Source: Oceanobacillus chungangensis (GTDB taxonomy: Bacteria > Bacillota > Bacilli > Bacillales > Amphibacillaceae). Taken from it: a stretch of 50,548 bases of DNA. The DNA is taken from NCBI RefSeq assembly GCF_003369565.1, contig NZ_PIOD01000026.1, positions 1-50,548 on the forward strand. Reading direction: 5' to 3'. Below, piece by piece: positions 16,933-25,203 of this stretch (position 1 is the first letter of the stretch; each line of letters opens with the position of its first letter). The notes beneath the pieces were generated by a model. The model saw nothing but the letters and a program-made list of their open reading frames with translations. It searched no databases and was not told the origin of the DNA. The position numbers and the translations under genes are program-made.

Positions 16933-17052
16933 CCATGATTTGCAAATTCATTTAGGAATGCGTTTTCTTTATTTATAGAGTCGGATTTTAGAACAGGTTT
17001 TCTGTCCAGTAAACGAATAAAAGAAGGTGAAAAGATACGTGTAAAAATCAAG

Positions 17053-17292
17053 TTGGGAATATTAATTTTAGCGTGTGTTGTTGTGGAATCTGTATGGAAT
17101 AAATATGAAGTACAAAGTACCAAAATTGGTGAATATCTGGATCGCAGAGAAGGAAATCCAATAATTTCTATAGATGTTTATGATAAAAATGATATACCAA
17201 TAGTTGAGGAATACTTAGAAGATAGCTTATCTAAAGATGATTTAACAAAATATGAAATAGTTGTGTTCTCTAATATGGGGAAGACTTATTAA
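17053..17292 (+). CDS. Hypothetical small anchored or secreted protein
   Basis: 79 residues from the TTG. Upstream in frame, AGAAGGTGA is followed at the right distance by ATA (17035) reading (M)RVKIKLGILILACVVVESVW, a good signal anchor, so the real start was probably an ATG now ATA. The rest (IISIDVYDKNDIPIVEEYLE) is acidic and unrecognised. Confidence 0.5.
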   Translation: MGILILACVVVESVWNKYEVQSTKIGEYLDRREGNPIISIDVYDKNDIPIVEEYLEDSLSKDDLTKYEIVVFSNMGKTY

Positions 17293-17298
17293 ATGAAA

Positions 17299-17383
17299 TT
17301 TAAACAAACTTGTGCGTTAATTCAAGAAGGATTAACGCTATTTTACGTAGAAGATATTTTACTAACAGGGTAGGTTAGTTGAT
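17299..17383 (+). repeat. Class 1 site
   Basis: TTAAACAAACTTGTGCG, hairpin GCGTTAAT..ATTAACGC with TATTTT, ACTAACAGGGTAGGTTAGTT. Confidence 0.9.
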
Positions 17384-17434
17384 TATAAAATGTTGATTTT
17401 ATTTAGTTGAAATGAAATGGGATGGTGATTAAAC

Positions 17435-17656
17435 ATGATGAAAAAACATACCAAGTTTGGAAAGATAATTGGTTGGTTAGGTTTTCTATTTTTTATGCTG
17501 GGATTCGCATTTAATGAAAGGATAGGTGTGATGGTAGAAGATATTCCAGAAGTCTATTATCCTTTTTCCTTACCATCAATCATAATAGGGATAATTCTAC
17601 TCGTTATTTCTAATTTCTTTAAAAAAAGAACGTTTAGTTGTTTTTATGTAAATTAA
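17435..17656 (+). CDS. Small two-helix membrane protein
   Basis: 73 residues, ATG after GGGATGGTG. Helices at about 9-25 and 45-61 with an acidic outer loop (ERIGVMVEDIPEVYY). Family unknown. The stop lies two bases before the next site. Confidence 0.6.
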   Translation: MMKKHTKFGKIIGWLGFLFFMLGFAFNERIGVMVEDIPEVYYPFSLPSIIIGIILLVISNFFKKRTFSCFYVN

Positions 17657-17697
17657 ATCCAACTACTAAATGGTGCTTTAGTAAACAAAGGGGACAT
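17656..17697 (+). repeat. Shortened site
   Basis: AATCCAACTACTAAATGGTGCTTTAG then AACAAAGGGGACATTTT. About 40 bases only; the hairpin middle is missing and its AAGGGG serves as ribosome site for the next gene. Confidence 0.6.
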
Positions 17698-17703
17698 TTT
17701 GGT

Positions 17704-17850
17704 GTGAAAATAATAAATGATTTTAAAAGCGATAATTTTAGTGGATGGTATGCATTTTTTATAATTCTGTCTATAATTACATTTAAAAAAGTTAAGAAAA
17801 TAGAAATGAAGAAAAGGGATTTAGAGAATAAGGCGAAGCGATTGGTTTAA
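17704..17850 (+). CDS. Small membrane protein
   Basis: 48 residues from the GTG at 17704, nine bases after AGGGG inside the shortened site. One hydrophobic segment (WYAFFIILSIITF) and a very basic tail (KKVKKIEMKKRDLENKAK). No family known. Too small for certainty, but start, ribosome site and composition fit. Confidence 0.45.
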   Translation: MKIINDFKSDNFSGWYAFFIILSIITFKKVKKIEMKKRDLENKAKRLV

Positions 17851-17858
17851 CTGTCCTT

Positions 17859-17996
17859 AATCAGCAAATTCGTGCAAGAGTTAAACAGGGCGATCTTCAA
17901 AACGGTCGTCTTTTTCTTTCAGAAACATTGTTTGAATATTATGCTATTATTGGAAGATAAGTTGTTTCACTAACTGGGCAGGTTAGTGAAACAAGA
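17859..17996 (+). repeat. Class 2 site, full length
   Basis: TTAATCAGCAAATTCGTGCAAG, GAGTTAAACA, terminator hairpin GGCGATCTTCAAAACGGTCG + TC with TTTTTC, then ATATTATGCTATTATTGG, and CACTAACTGGGCAGGTTAGTG. TATGCTATTAT contains an extended -10 (TGCTATTAT), so the site may end one transcript and start the next. Confidence 0.88.
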
Positions 17997-18038
17997 AAAT
18001 AAACATTTTTACAAAGTTTTGGAGAGGAAGTGTAACAG

Positions 18039-18446
18039 ATGGTACAGTGTATTTTTTGTGATATTGTAACTAAAAAAGAAGATGCTTATATAATTTTTGA
18101 AAATGAAGTTGTTTGTTGTTTTTTAGATAAGTATCCTATAAACAAGGGACATATTCTTGTTGTGCCTAAGAAACATTATCAAGAGTTTAATGTAGTTGAC
18201 AATGATAGTTTGACTCAAATCATTCTTACATCTCAACGTGTAGCAATTGCCCTTGAAAATTTATTAAAAACTGATGGAATTACAATAATGCAAAACAATG
18301 GAATAGTTAAGGATGTGGAGCATTACCATATGCACATTATTCCTCGTTTTTTAAATGATGGTTTCTCTTGGATAGAACCTGGAGTAAGCGTATCAAAGGA
18401 TGAATTTATCTCTTTAAGTCATAATCTAAAAGAAATTATGACTTAA
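18039..18446 (+). CDS. HIT family nucleotide-binding protein
   Basis: 135 residues, ATG after GGAGAGG. CIFCDIV is the N-terminal zinc-type motif of HIT hydrolases, PINKGHILVVPKKH is the conserved middle, and HYHMHIIPR (from about residue 95) is the histidine triad with the catalytic middle His. HIT proteins hydrolyse adenylated or dinucleotide compounds such as AMP-lysine or Ap4A. Bacillus also has a housekeeping hit gene elsewhere, so this is probably an accessory copy. Confidence 0.88.
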   Translation: MVQCIFCDIVTKKEDAYIIFENEVVCCFLDKYPINKGHILVVPKKHYQEFNVVDNDSLTQIILTSQRVAIALENLLKTDGITIMQNNGIVKDVEHYHMHIIPRFLNDGFSWIEPGVSVSKDEFISLSHNLKEIMT

Positions 18447-18449
18447 AGT

Positions 18450-18536
18450 TTCCGAGCTAAAGGGTGCGTTAATTCTAGAAGGATTGACGCTATTTCCGTA
18501 GAAGTTATTGTACTAACGAGGCAGGATAGTTGAAGA
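18450..18536 (+). repeat. Class 1 site with tail
   Basis: TTTCCGAGCTAAAGGGTGCG, hairpin GCGTTAATTC..GGATTGACGC, ACTAACGAGGCAGGATAGTT + GAA. The following GAAGAGTGCTG..GTTCAACAATTGGGCC repeats the tail of the 10699 site. Confidence 0.88.
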
Positions 18537-18735
18537 GTGCTGTTTGATCTTTGTTCAACAATTGGGCCTTATGCTGCATAACGGCTAACCCCCTCAAGAT
18601 ACATGTAAATTTTACATTTAAATAATTAAATCCTTTTTGATTAAGCCCTAGAGGACATTAATACCTTTAATTCCTGGTGTTATTGTATGCGATCCTTTAT
18701 TATGGGACTTCAGAAAACCGTATAATGAAATTTCA

Positions 18736-18769
18736 AAAACTATCCGAAGCATAGAGAGATAGTTTTTTT
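18736..18769 (+). terminator. Intrinsic terminator before the catalase gene
   Basis: AAAACTATC and GATAGTTTT form a 9-bp stem with a 13-base loop, ending in TTTTTTT. The stretch 18590-18735 holds no gene, so this may end a transcript of a lost gene. It insulates the catalase. Confidence 0.7.
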
Positions 18770-18874
18770 ATCATTGCATAAAATGTTGAAAATAAAAATA
18801 AAAGATACATATTCGGGGCTTAAAAATCATATTTAGTAATAATTGATGGAAAATGAATTTTGGAGGCCATGATA

Positions 18875-20281
18875 ATGAATGAAAAAGATTCTAAACTGAG
18901 GCAGGCTTTATCAGAAGAAGACTATAATGAAAGAAAAGAGTTATATAGAGACCTCTCCAAATGGAATAATGATGAGTCAGCTAAACTTCATTCACAGACA
19001 GTCGGCTCTAGAGGACCTGTACTGGAACAAGATATGGTACTCCACGAGACCTTACAAGAGTTTATTCATGAAAAGATTTTAGAAAGACCTGTTCATGTAA
19101 AAGGATCTGGTGCATTTGGTTATTTTCAAACGATATATTCGATGTCCGAACATACAAAACTGAGCTTTTTACAAAATTCTAATCAGAAAGTTCCTGTTAT
19201 GGTTCGCTTTTCGTTAGCTGTCAGTACGAAAGGAACACCTGATACATCTAGAAATGTGCGTGGATTTTCTACAAAATTTTATACAGATGAAGGCGTTTTT
19301 GACCTTTTGTGTAATCACATTCCTGTCTTTTCTGTTCGTGATGCGATACGATTTCCGGAATTTATTAAAGCACTCTTACCTTCACCAAAAAATAATTTAA
19401 TTGATCCTAATAGGTTTTGGAGCTTTGTAGCAAGTGCGCCTGAATCGATTCACTTTGTTGTACGGTTATACTCGGATTCTGGTACGGTAAAAAGTTATCG
19501 CCACATTCCAGGACATAGTGTAAATACATATGTTTGGATAAATGCTAAAGGTATTAGAAAGTACGTTAAATACCATTGGTACCCATTTGAAGGTGTAGAA
19601 TACATTGGTCGCGAAGAAGCAAATAGACTAGCCGCTGAAAATCCTGATTACGCTGGTAAAGATTTATACGATGCGATTGCGGTTGGTAAACCGGTGGAAT
19701 ATGGCTTATATGTCCAGCTCATGGACCTAAAGGATGAAGCAAATCTTTCTTATGATCCTTTAGATGATACAAAAGTATGGGATGAAAAAGAGTATCCACT
19801 AATACCAGTAGGCAAAGTGGTATTAACTAAAAATCCCGATAATTATATGGAACAAGTAGAAAAGGTCGGATTCTCTCCGTCAAATTTACTAGACGGCGCA
19901 GAATTATCTGATGATAAATTACTGCAGGGCCGTGCCAATATTTATAGTGATTCTCAAAGAAGAAGAATTGGGGCTGAATTTCGTAAATTACCGGTTAACC
20001 AACAGCAAAATTGGACACCAGCTAATCAAATTACAAGTGGTGATGGAAGATATGTTGAAGGGAAACTAGAAAGAACTTCGATAACAAAGCATGATGATTT
20101 TGTGCAGGCTGGTGAATTCTATATGATGTTATCTCCTATAGAAAAAGAACATCTTGTAGAAAATTTAGCTAGCGACATGATTGTCATATCCAGTGATATT
20201 AGAAAGAAAGTTATGGAGTATTTAAATAAGGTATCATCGGACTTGGCAAAAAGAATTGAGATACAACTAATAAAACAATAA
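18875..20281 (+). CDS. Catalase, divergent heme type
   Basis: 468 residues. The ATG at 18875 is chosen because it lies eight bases after GGAGG; the ATG at 18869 is too close. Heme-catalase landmarks: active-site His74 in RPVHVKGSGAFGYF, Asn in LLCNHIPVFSVRDA, proximal Tyr357 in GRANIYSDSQRRRIG (RxxxY kept). The usual VHARG is VHVKG here and DLVGNNTP is DLLCNHIP, so heme-pocket neighbours differ from classical small-subunit catalases. It should remove hydrogen peroxide in the cytosol, but efficiency may differ. Own terminator upstream and a site downstream. Confidence 0.9.
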   Translation: MNEKDSKLRQALSEEDYNERKELYRDLSKWNNDESAKLHSQTVGSRGPVLEQDMVLHETLQEFIHEKILERPVHVKGSGAFGYFQTIYSMSEHTKLSFLQNSNQKVPVMVRFSLAVSTKGTPDTSRNVRGFSTKFYTDEGVFDLLCNHIPVFSVRDAIRFPEFIKALLPSPKNNLIDPNRFWSFVASAPESIHFVVRLYSDSGTVKSYRHIPGHSVNTYVWINAKGIRKYVKYHWYPFEGVEYIGREEANRLAAENPDYAGKDLYDAIAVGKPVEYGLYVQLMDLKDEANLSYDPLDDTKVWDEKEYPLIPVGKVVLTKNPDNYMEQVEKVGFSPSNLLDGAELSDDKLLQGRANIYSDSQRRRIGAEFRKLPVNQQQNWTPANQITSGDGRYVEGKLERTSITKHDDFVQAGEFYMMLSPIEKEHLVENLASDMIVISSDIRKKVMEYLNKVSSDLAKRIEIQLIKQ

Positions 20282-20310
20282 AGATATAAAAACTAAAATT
20301 TTCTAATATT

Positions 20311-20446
20311 AATGAACTAACGGGTGCAAGAGTGATACAAGGCGATTATCAAAACGATCGTCTTTTTATTTAGTAAATATTTATGAATATTATGGTAATA
20401 TTGAAAGTAAGTTATTGAGCTCACGGAGCAGAAATAGTTCAATAAG
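20311..20446 (+). repeat. Class 2 site, full length
   Basis: AATGAACTAACGGGTGCAAGAG, terminator hairpin GGCGATTATCAAAACGATCG + TCTTTTT, TATTATGGTAATATTGAAAG (extended -10 TGGTAATAT), CTCACGGAGCAGAAATAGTT. Confidence 0.88.
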
Positions 20447-20474
20447 AAATTATTAGTAGTAAGGGGTTTTAAAA

Positions 20475-20942
20475 GTGTTATTATTTCTACTTTTTTATAT
20501 CTTTGTTATTCCAATGTGTATTTTATTGCACGAAATAGGGCGTGCTGTCGGTGCTGTCAGGTCTTCAAAGTATCATGCACGTGTTTATTTAGGAAATAAA
20601 AATAATGAGAACAAAGAAAATTTCAGATTTGGAAAACTCCATTTTCATATAAATTGGTCTTATGTTGGTTTTGTTGATTGGGACGGTAATTTAAATAAAC
20701 GACAGAAAGCTGTTGCTCTGGCTGGTGGACCAATAATTTCATTAGTACTTGTGTTTCTATTCGGAATAATAGGTATGTTTGTACCTCAAGGTGATTTTCG
20801 ATCTTTTATGTGGGGGATATCAATATTTAACTTTTTTCAAGTAGTAGTAACATTAATACCCATTACTTATCCTCATTGGATGGGGTCATATAACGGTCAT
20901 CCTTCCGATGGTTTGCAATTGCTGCGATTACTAAGGAGTTAA
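20475..20942 (+). CDS. M50/site-2-protease-like membrane protein, probably inactive
   Basis: 155 residues, GTG start after AAGGGG. Helix 1 carries HEIGRAVGA (His19-Glu20), where M50 proteases have HExxH; the second His is Arg23 here. Helices near 72-92 and 108-128 follow, and the end has NGHPSDGLQLLRLL, like the SDG/LDG motif that gives the third zinc ligand. The missing His suggests a peptidase-dead relative that may bind or protect a substrate. One gene per cassette. Confidence 0.68.
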   Translation: MLLFLLFYIFVIPMCILLHEIGRAVGAVRSSKYHARVYLGNKNNENKENFRFGKLHFHINWSYVGFVDWDGNLNKRQKAVALAGGPIISLVLVFLFGIIGMFVPQGDFRSFMWGISIFNFFQVVVTLIPITYPHWMGSYNGHPSDGLQLLRLLRS

Positions 20943-20961
20943 AATTTCATTTTGTCTTCTT

Positions 20962-21137
20962 CCACTACCATGAAAGTTAACATCCGAAAAATCCTAAAAA
21001 AGACAAAAACAAACTAGACCCAGCATTTTATGATTTTTATATGCTGAGACAAGATTGTTGTGAATGTACCCAAAGTCATTATAGACATAGAAACAAACTT
21101 TCATTCCTTGTGGTGTATCGCTGATTTTGTAATACAT
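20962..21137 (+). repeat. Long repeat LR, copy 2
   Basis: CACTACCATGAAAGTTAACA start, the GACAAAAACAAACTAGACCC block, GACAAGATTGTTGTGAATGT, TCATTATAGACATAGAAAC, and TGTATCGCTGATTTTGTAATACA. It passes directly into a class 3 site. Confidence 0.88.
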
Positions 21138-21212
21138 GGTGACTAACGGGTGCATTAGTTGAGGTGAGATCGAACGGCAATTATTGTGCTAAAGGGGCAG
21201 GTTAGTTTAGAA
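21136..21212 (+). repeat. Class 3 site
   Basis: GTGACTAACGGGTGCATTAG, TTGAGGTGAGATCGAACGGC, GTGCTAAAGGGGCAGGTTAG. Confidence 0.9.
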
Positions 21213-21238
21213 GGAAATGATTATCGTTTAAGAAAATA

Positions 21239-21708
21239 TTGGTTATGGAAATCTTGTTGGTAAAGGTGTTGGTTATAGAAGAAGCAGAAATAAAACTGGT
21301 TATAGGTACAGGGGAATATCATAATAATCCAGGTTGGTTACATACTCAGGAGGAAGAACTAAATTTAATAGATGAAGATACTAAGAATAAAAGGTTTGAA
21401 AATAATTCAATTCCAGCAATACTGGCCGAACACGTACGGGAGCATCTCATATATGCAGAAGGTATTGTATTTGCAAAGATGTGTTATAAATTTCTAATAC
21501 CTTCTGGCTATTTACGCTGTGCTGTTCCTGATGGATTCTTTCAGGATGACACATATCAAAATATAGTTAAAATAGGTGGACCTGCAAAGTTGATCTGAAA
21601 GTACGAGAAGAATCCAAAATATTGCTTCACGAGATTGTCAATCCAAAACAGCTTTTATTAGAAGAAGGGCATTTGTTGACAATTAAGAAGGTTCCATATT
21701 TTAACTGA
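21239..21708 (+). pseudogene. Methyltransferase fragment fused to another gene tail
   Basis: 21239-21598 encodes a worn class I methyltransferase: KLVIGTGEYHNNPGWLHTQE in place of the usual LNIGSG..PGWLHTD, then IPAILAEHVREHLIYAEG and GYLRCAVPDGFF, stopping after NIVKIGGP. In the next frame VDLKVREESKILLHEIVNPK and QLLLEEGHLLTIKKVPYFN run to 21708, which do not look like the methyltransferase end. A truncation joined two genes. Confidence 0.55.
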
Positions 21709-21729
21709 GAATTTCTTTAAACTCTTATT

Positions 21730-21812
21730 ATCGCTAACTGGTGCTTTAACACAACAAGCAGATCGTCAATACGGCGGTTTTTTTTAAAACTGAAGGACAG
21801 GTTTGTATAATA
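21730..21812 (+). repeat. Class 4 site
   Basis: ATCGCTAACTGGTGCTTTAA, CACAACAAGCAGATCGTC, ATACGGCGGTTTTTTTT (terminator-like), GAAGGACAGGTTTGTATAA. Confidence 0.88.
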
Positions 21813-21958
21813 AAAAGTATTTTGGAGAATTAACCTATTAAGAGATTATTTAATACTGATAAGTACTTCTTATGGAATTAGATAATTTTATTCAATTTTC
21901 TTAATAGTTAATAAGGTGATAAAATATTAGTTAAGTTAATAAAGGGGGTTATATAATA

Positions 21959-22924
21959 TTGAAAGCTGTAATACAAAATGAATTTGGTGATGTAAATGTA
22001 CTCTCTTATACAGATGTTGATACACCCACTATTGGTGATGACGAGGTTTTAATTAAAGCGACATACACAAGTGTTAATTATGCAGATATTCAAAAGCGTG
22101 TAGGAAATAAGGGAAAAGAGACTTTTCCTTTGATGCTTGGACTTGATATTTCGGGGGTTGTAAAAGAGGTTTCTCCGAATTCAACATTTTCAGTGGGAGA
22201 TCGGGTAATTGCTTTTCCTAAAAACGGATCCTACGCTGAGTATGTTGTAGCAAATGAAAAATTAGTTTTTAAAATTCCAGACAGTCTACCATTTGACCAA
22301 GCGGCAGCAATGCCAACTGTTTCATTTTTATCGTATATTCTACTCTATGAAATCGGGCAAGTAAAAAAATCAGACACCATAGTTATTCATAGCGCGGGTG
22401 GTGGAGTAGGTACGATGTTAATTCAATTAGCTAAACTAGCAGGTGTCCATAAAATTATAGGCACTGTCGGTACTTTGGATAAAGAATCCTATGTTAAGAA
22501 GTTAGGGGCTGATGTTGTATGCACCTACGAAACCTTTACTGAAGAGGTTTTAAAGGAGACTAATAATTTGGGGGCTAACGTTATTTTCGATTCGGTTGCT
22601 GGAGAAGTGACTAGTAGAAGTTTAGATTGCTTAGCTTTTTATGGTACTCTTGTTCAATTTGGAAATAGCAGTGGAGAAGCAGGTATAATTAAAACAAGTG
22701 ATGTTCATAGTAGTTGTAGGGACATTAAAGGTTTTAGTTTGGGTACAACTAGGGAACTCAATCCAGCACGATTAAGGCCTATTGCGGAAAAAGTTATAGA
22801 ACTATTTGCTTTAAATAAAGTATCTATTCCTATCACAGAAGTGTTTAATTTAAACGATGCTGCTTTGGCTCATAAATTAATTGAAAGCCGAAATTATGAA
22901 GGAAAAGTTTTGATTAAAATATAA
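21959..22924 (+). CDS. Zinc-independent quinone oxidoreductase / MDR dehydrogenase
   Basis: 321 residues, TTG start after AAGGGGG. MDR fold: GroES-like N-terminal half (DDEVLIKATYTSVNYADIQK, GLDISGVVKEV), NADPH-binding Rossmann motif HSAGGGVGTMLIQLAKLAG near residue 145. No zinc-ligand cysteines, as in the quinone oxidoreductase branch (QOR/CurA-like). It probably reduces quinones or enals with NADPH. A second MDR gene is at 41799. Confidence 0.88.
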   Translation: MKAVIQNEFGDVNVLSYTDVDTPTIGDDEVLIKATYTSVNYADIQKRVGNKGKETFPLMLGLDISGVVKEVSPNSTFSVGDRVIAFPKNGSYAEYVVANEKLVFKIPDSLPFDQAAAMPTVSFLSYILLYEIGQVKKSDTIVIHSAGGGVGTMLIQLAKLAGVHKIIGTVGTLDKESYVKKLGADVVCTYETFTEEVLKETNNLGANVIFDSVAGEVTSRSLDCLAFYGTLVQFGNSSGEAGIIKTSDVHSSCRDIKGFSLGTTRELNPARLRPIAEKVIELFALNKVSIPITEVFNLNDAALAHKLIESRNYEGKVLIKI

Positions 22925-22949
22925 AACAAAGCTATTAGGATAATAAATC

Positions 22950-23102
22950 AATCTTCTTCAATTAGCTGGCGCAAATGTAATAGAAGACAATCATTGAATT
23001 GATTGTCTTTTTTTCGGTAAAAAAATTGAAATATTATGCAATTATTGATTTACAAAGATCTTTAGTAACGTAGCTGTAGGGTAAGATCAATTAAATAAAA
23101 AT
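22950..23102 (+). repeat. Class 2 site with strong terminator
   Basis: CTTCTTCAATTAGCTGGCGCAA, then a perfect stem AGACAATCA/TGATTGTCT with TTTTTTT (22984-23014), AATATTATGCAATTATTG and a worn 3' end (GTAGGGTAAGATCAATTAAA). Confidence 0.8.
22984..23015 (+). terminator. Intrinsic terminator formed by the class 2 site
   Basis: GAAGACAATCATTGAATTGA + TTGTCTTTTTTT. It sits directly behind the oxidoreductase gene and shows that the site hairpin doubles as a terminator. Confidence 0.85.
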
Positions 23103-23152
23103 TGAGTAGGTAATGCCGTTGGAATATATCACAACACAATTAATAATTTCAA

Positions 23153-23647
23153 TTAATAATTTATGTTATTGTAGATATCCACTCCATAGATAAAAAGAAC
23201 ACCAGTCCCTACAGCCCAGATAACTATACTGATAGTTTGCCAAAGTATAATATTCTTTTTATTTGCTTTTGCTATTATGCAAACTAATGCTCCAATATGA
23301 TTTGTTCCTATTATTGGTCCCAAAAGTGAAATCCCAGGAACTCCGTATTTATTGAAGTATGTCTTTGCTTTTTGAAAACGTCTATTAATAAAGCGGTCAG
23401 AATTAATCCTTTCTTTTTCAGAAAATAAAGACCTAATAAATGAAGAAAATATTATTACAGCCATAACAGACAGCCAGTTGGCAGTAACCCCTACTAAAAC
23501 TACTAGAATAAAATGTAGGTCTAAAAGCACTCCGATTGGTACAGCTACGAAAGCCTTAAGAAAAGGCACAAATCCAATAATAAATACTGCTATATATTGA
23601 TAAATAACGTTTACTTCTTCAACCATTTGAAGAATTTCCTCAATCAA
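23153..23647 (-). CDS. Small multidrug export family (Sm_multidrug_ex) membrane protein
   Basis: 164 residues, about four helices. PFLKAFVAVPIGVLLDLHFI and GVTANWLSVMAVIIF, then the basic RFINRRFQKAKTYFNKYGVP and GISLLGPIIGTNHIGALVCI, match the family called putative small multi-drug export protein, related in fold to DedA-type transporters. Export activity is poorly proven for this family. TTG start at 23647; a later ATG (MVEEVNV) is possible. Its start overlaps that of the gene on the + strand. Confidence 0.72.
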   Translation of the reverse strand: MIEEILQMVEEVNVIYQYIAVFIIGFVPFLKAFVAVPIGVLLDLHFILVVLVGVTANWLSVMAVIIFSSFIRSLFSEKERINSDRFINRRFQKAKTYFNKYGVPGISLLGPIIGTNHIGALVCIIAKANKKNIILWQTISIVIWAVGTGVLFIYGVDIYNNINY

Positions 23648-24087
23648 TGCTAAACCCCAAAAAATTGCGTAACAAGAAAGTGATGATTTCTATAGTTTCT
23701 ATGTTATTAACGGCTATTATCTTTATAGGTGCGTTTTCGTATGTGTTTTATTATGAAACAGTTATTCCGTATTCAGAAAATCTAGTTAAAATTGAAATGC
23801 AAAATGATAATCAATTGGTTTCCCATTATTTTGGTGAAAGCTATGCTAGTGTTAACGAAACTCATCCTATGCTACTTGAAATTGACGGCGAGCAAAAGAA
23901 TGTGAGTTTTATTTATTATACAAAGACAATTGCTGATTCGCCTTCAAGAAACTTAATTAATAACAAGAAGAATCTTAATGAACAGGTTTATATCTGGAAA
24001 CTTTCTGAAAGTGAAAAAATTGATGCTGTGTACTATGTAAACTTTGATGTAGAAAAAATCATTGCTGGAACAGATTCTTGGGATTAA
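23647..24087 (+). CDS. Hypothetical membrane-anchored protein
   Basis: 146 residues. One N-terminal hydrophobic segment (about 13-33) and an outside domain with FIYYTKTIADSPS..YIWKLSESEK. The ATG at 23647 has no clear ribosome site and overlaps the opposite start; the GTG at 23680 (VMISIVSML) is an alternative. Unknown family. Shares a divergent start region with the export protein gene. Confidence 0.55.
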   Translation: MLNPKKLRNKKVMISIVSMLLTAIIFIGAFSYVFYYETVIPYSENLVKIEMQNDNQLVSHYFGESYASVNETHPMLLEIDGEQKNVSFIYYTKTIADSPSRNLINNKKNLNEQVYIWKLSESEKIDAVYYVNFDVEKIIAGTDSWD

Positions 24088-24129
24088 ATTTTAGACCGTG
24101 CTGTATTGATATGGAAGAAGTAACAATTA

Positions 24130-24219
24130 TTAACTTATGCAATTATCTGGTGCATATCTTAAAGAAGAAGAAGTACCTATTTTGTTAAAGTCATTTAACT
24201 AAAGGGAAGAAGAGTTAAA
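24130..24219 (+). repeat. Class 5-like site
   Basis: TTAACTTATGCAATTATCTGGTGC, AAAGAAGAAGAAGTACC, TTTAACTAAAGGGAAGAAGAGTTAA. Confidence 0.75.
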
Positions 24220-24233
24220 GAGAGCTTAGTTTC

Positions 24234-24371
24234 CTAAGCCCTCTTTAGTTCATCAATTCTATCTTGAATTGTAAAATGGTGATAAATTGTCAAGGCAATA
24301 ACCGTGATACTAAGAGCACTAGATAAAATTGTACTTCCAACAAGCAATCGGTTAGTTCTTAAATTAGCCAT
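24234..24371 (-). CDS. 45-residue single-helix membrane protein with its own terminator
   Basis: ATG at 24371 (complement) seven bases after AAGAGGTG. Residues: basic start MANLRTNRLLVG, helix STILSSALSITVIALTIY, acidic/basic end FTIQDRIDELKRA. The stop codon lies inside a stem (AGAGGGCTTAG/CTAAGCTCTCT, 24217-24243) that can act as terminator. A TTGTTT..TATATT promoter fits upstream. It is opposite to its neighbours. Role unknown. Confidence 0.6.
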   Translation of the reverse strand: MANLRTNRLLVGSTILSSALSITVIALTIYHHFTIQDRIDELKRA

Positions 24372-24517
24372 TTGGATTCACCTCTTTTTACTTTGTTTGA
24401 TTTGTAGAGGATAACTAATATATTTAAAGTACCCAACTAAACAAAAATTAACCCATGTTGTAATAATGGTAACCCAACATTTAAAAGAGGAAAATCAGTT
24501 TAATTAGAGTAATGAAA

Positions 24518-24609
24518 TGGTGCACTTAAACTGATGCGTTAATTATAGAAGGGATAACGATATTTTATGTAGAAGTTATTGTACTACAGTCGCAGTTTAT
24601 ATTAAGTAA
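24518..24609 (+). repeat. Class 1 site with doubled 5' core
   Basis: GAAATGGTGCACTTAAACTGATGCGTTAATTATAGAAGGGATAACG, TATTTTATGTAGAAGTTATT, ACTACAGTCGCAGTTTATATT. Two GGTGC/GATGC cores lie 18 bases apart. Confidence 0.82.
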
Positions 24610-24640
24610 AAAATTTGGTAAATCGTAAAGGAGTGTAAAT

Positions 24641-24820
24641 ATGGATAGTTTTAGGATTGGTGATGCTATATTTCAATTGTTAAATCTTGGATTTCTATTG
24701 CTTATAATCGTACTAATCGTAAGTTTTTTCCGTTCTTATATTAAACGGAGAAATCAACTTGATAGTTTAGAAAAGAAAATCGATGATATAAACGAACAAA
24801 TAAAAAAAGGTAATAATTAA
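24641..24820 (+). CDS. DUF4083 family small membrane protein
   Basis: 59 residues, ATG after AAAGGAGTG. One helix (FQLLNLGFLLLIIVLIVSFF) followed by a basic linker and a coiled coil (RRNQLDSLEKKIDDINEQIK). This is the layout and sequence style of DUF4083, a Bacillus family of unknown function. Confidence 0.75.
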   Translation: MDSFRIGDAIFQLLNLGFLLLIIVLIVSFFRSYIKRRNQLDSLEKKIDDINEQIKKGNN

Positions 24821-24872
24821 TGTTTTTTATGGAGACGTACTTAGAGGAAATAAATTGTTTACTATTGTAAAG

Positions 24873-24956
24873 AATTCTACTTAACGTATCTGGTGCATTA
24901 CCGAAAGGAAGACAATGCATTCAATGATGTATTGTTTTTAACATTGATTATTTAGA
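24873..24956 (+). repeat. Site, worn 3' half
   Basis: CTACTTAACGTATCTGGTGCATTAC, GAAAGGAAGACAATGCATTC, then a degenerate end TTTTAACATTGATTATTTAG. Confidence 0.65.
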
Positions 24957-24966
24957 GGTGAGGTTT

Positions 24967-25203
24967 ATGTTACACAAAGCTTTTAATTTTGGTCTTTCTA
25001 TGACTATAAGTGGGTTTGTAATGATATTTTTTGCAAGAATTATATCCGATGAAACTCTTGCTGGAGTGGCAACAGATATAGATGGCTTTTTTGGTATTTA
25101 TGATAGTAGTGCTTATTATATACCTTTTGCATTTTTAATTATTGGTTTTCCATTTGTTATTATAATTCCATTGATTTGGTTTTCTAGATGGAGTAAAAAA
25201 TAA
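24967..25203 (+). CDS. Small two-helix membrane protein
   Basis: 78 residues from the ATG at 24967 after GAGGTGAGG; the frame opens three codons earlier at a GTG. Helices about 7-27 and 52-73 with a Gly/Ile-rich loop (ATDIDGFFGIYDSSAYY). Family unknown. Confidence 0.6.
   Translation: MLHKAFNFGLSMTISGFVMIFFARIISDETLAGVATDIDGFFGIYDSSAYYIPFAFLIIGFPFVIIIPLIWFSRWSKK

Noticed and set aside
16845-17123. Minus-strand 92-codon frame
   Set aside because: Overlaps a site and a better + frame, and encodes no plausible protein.
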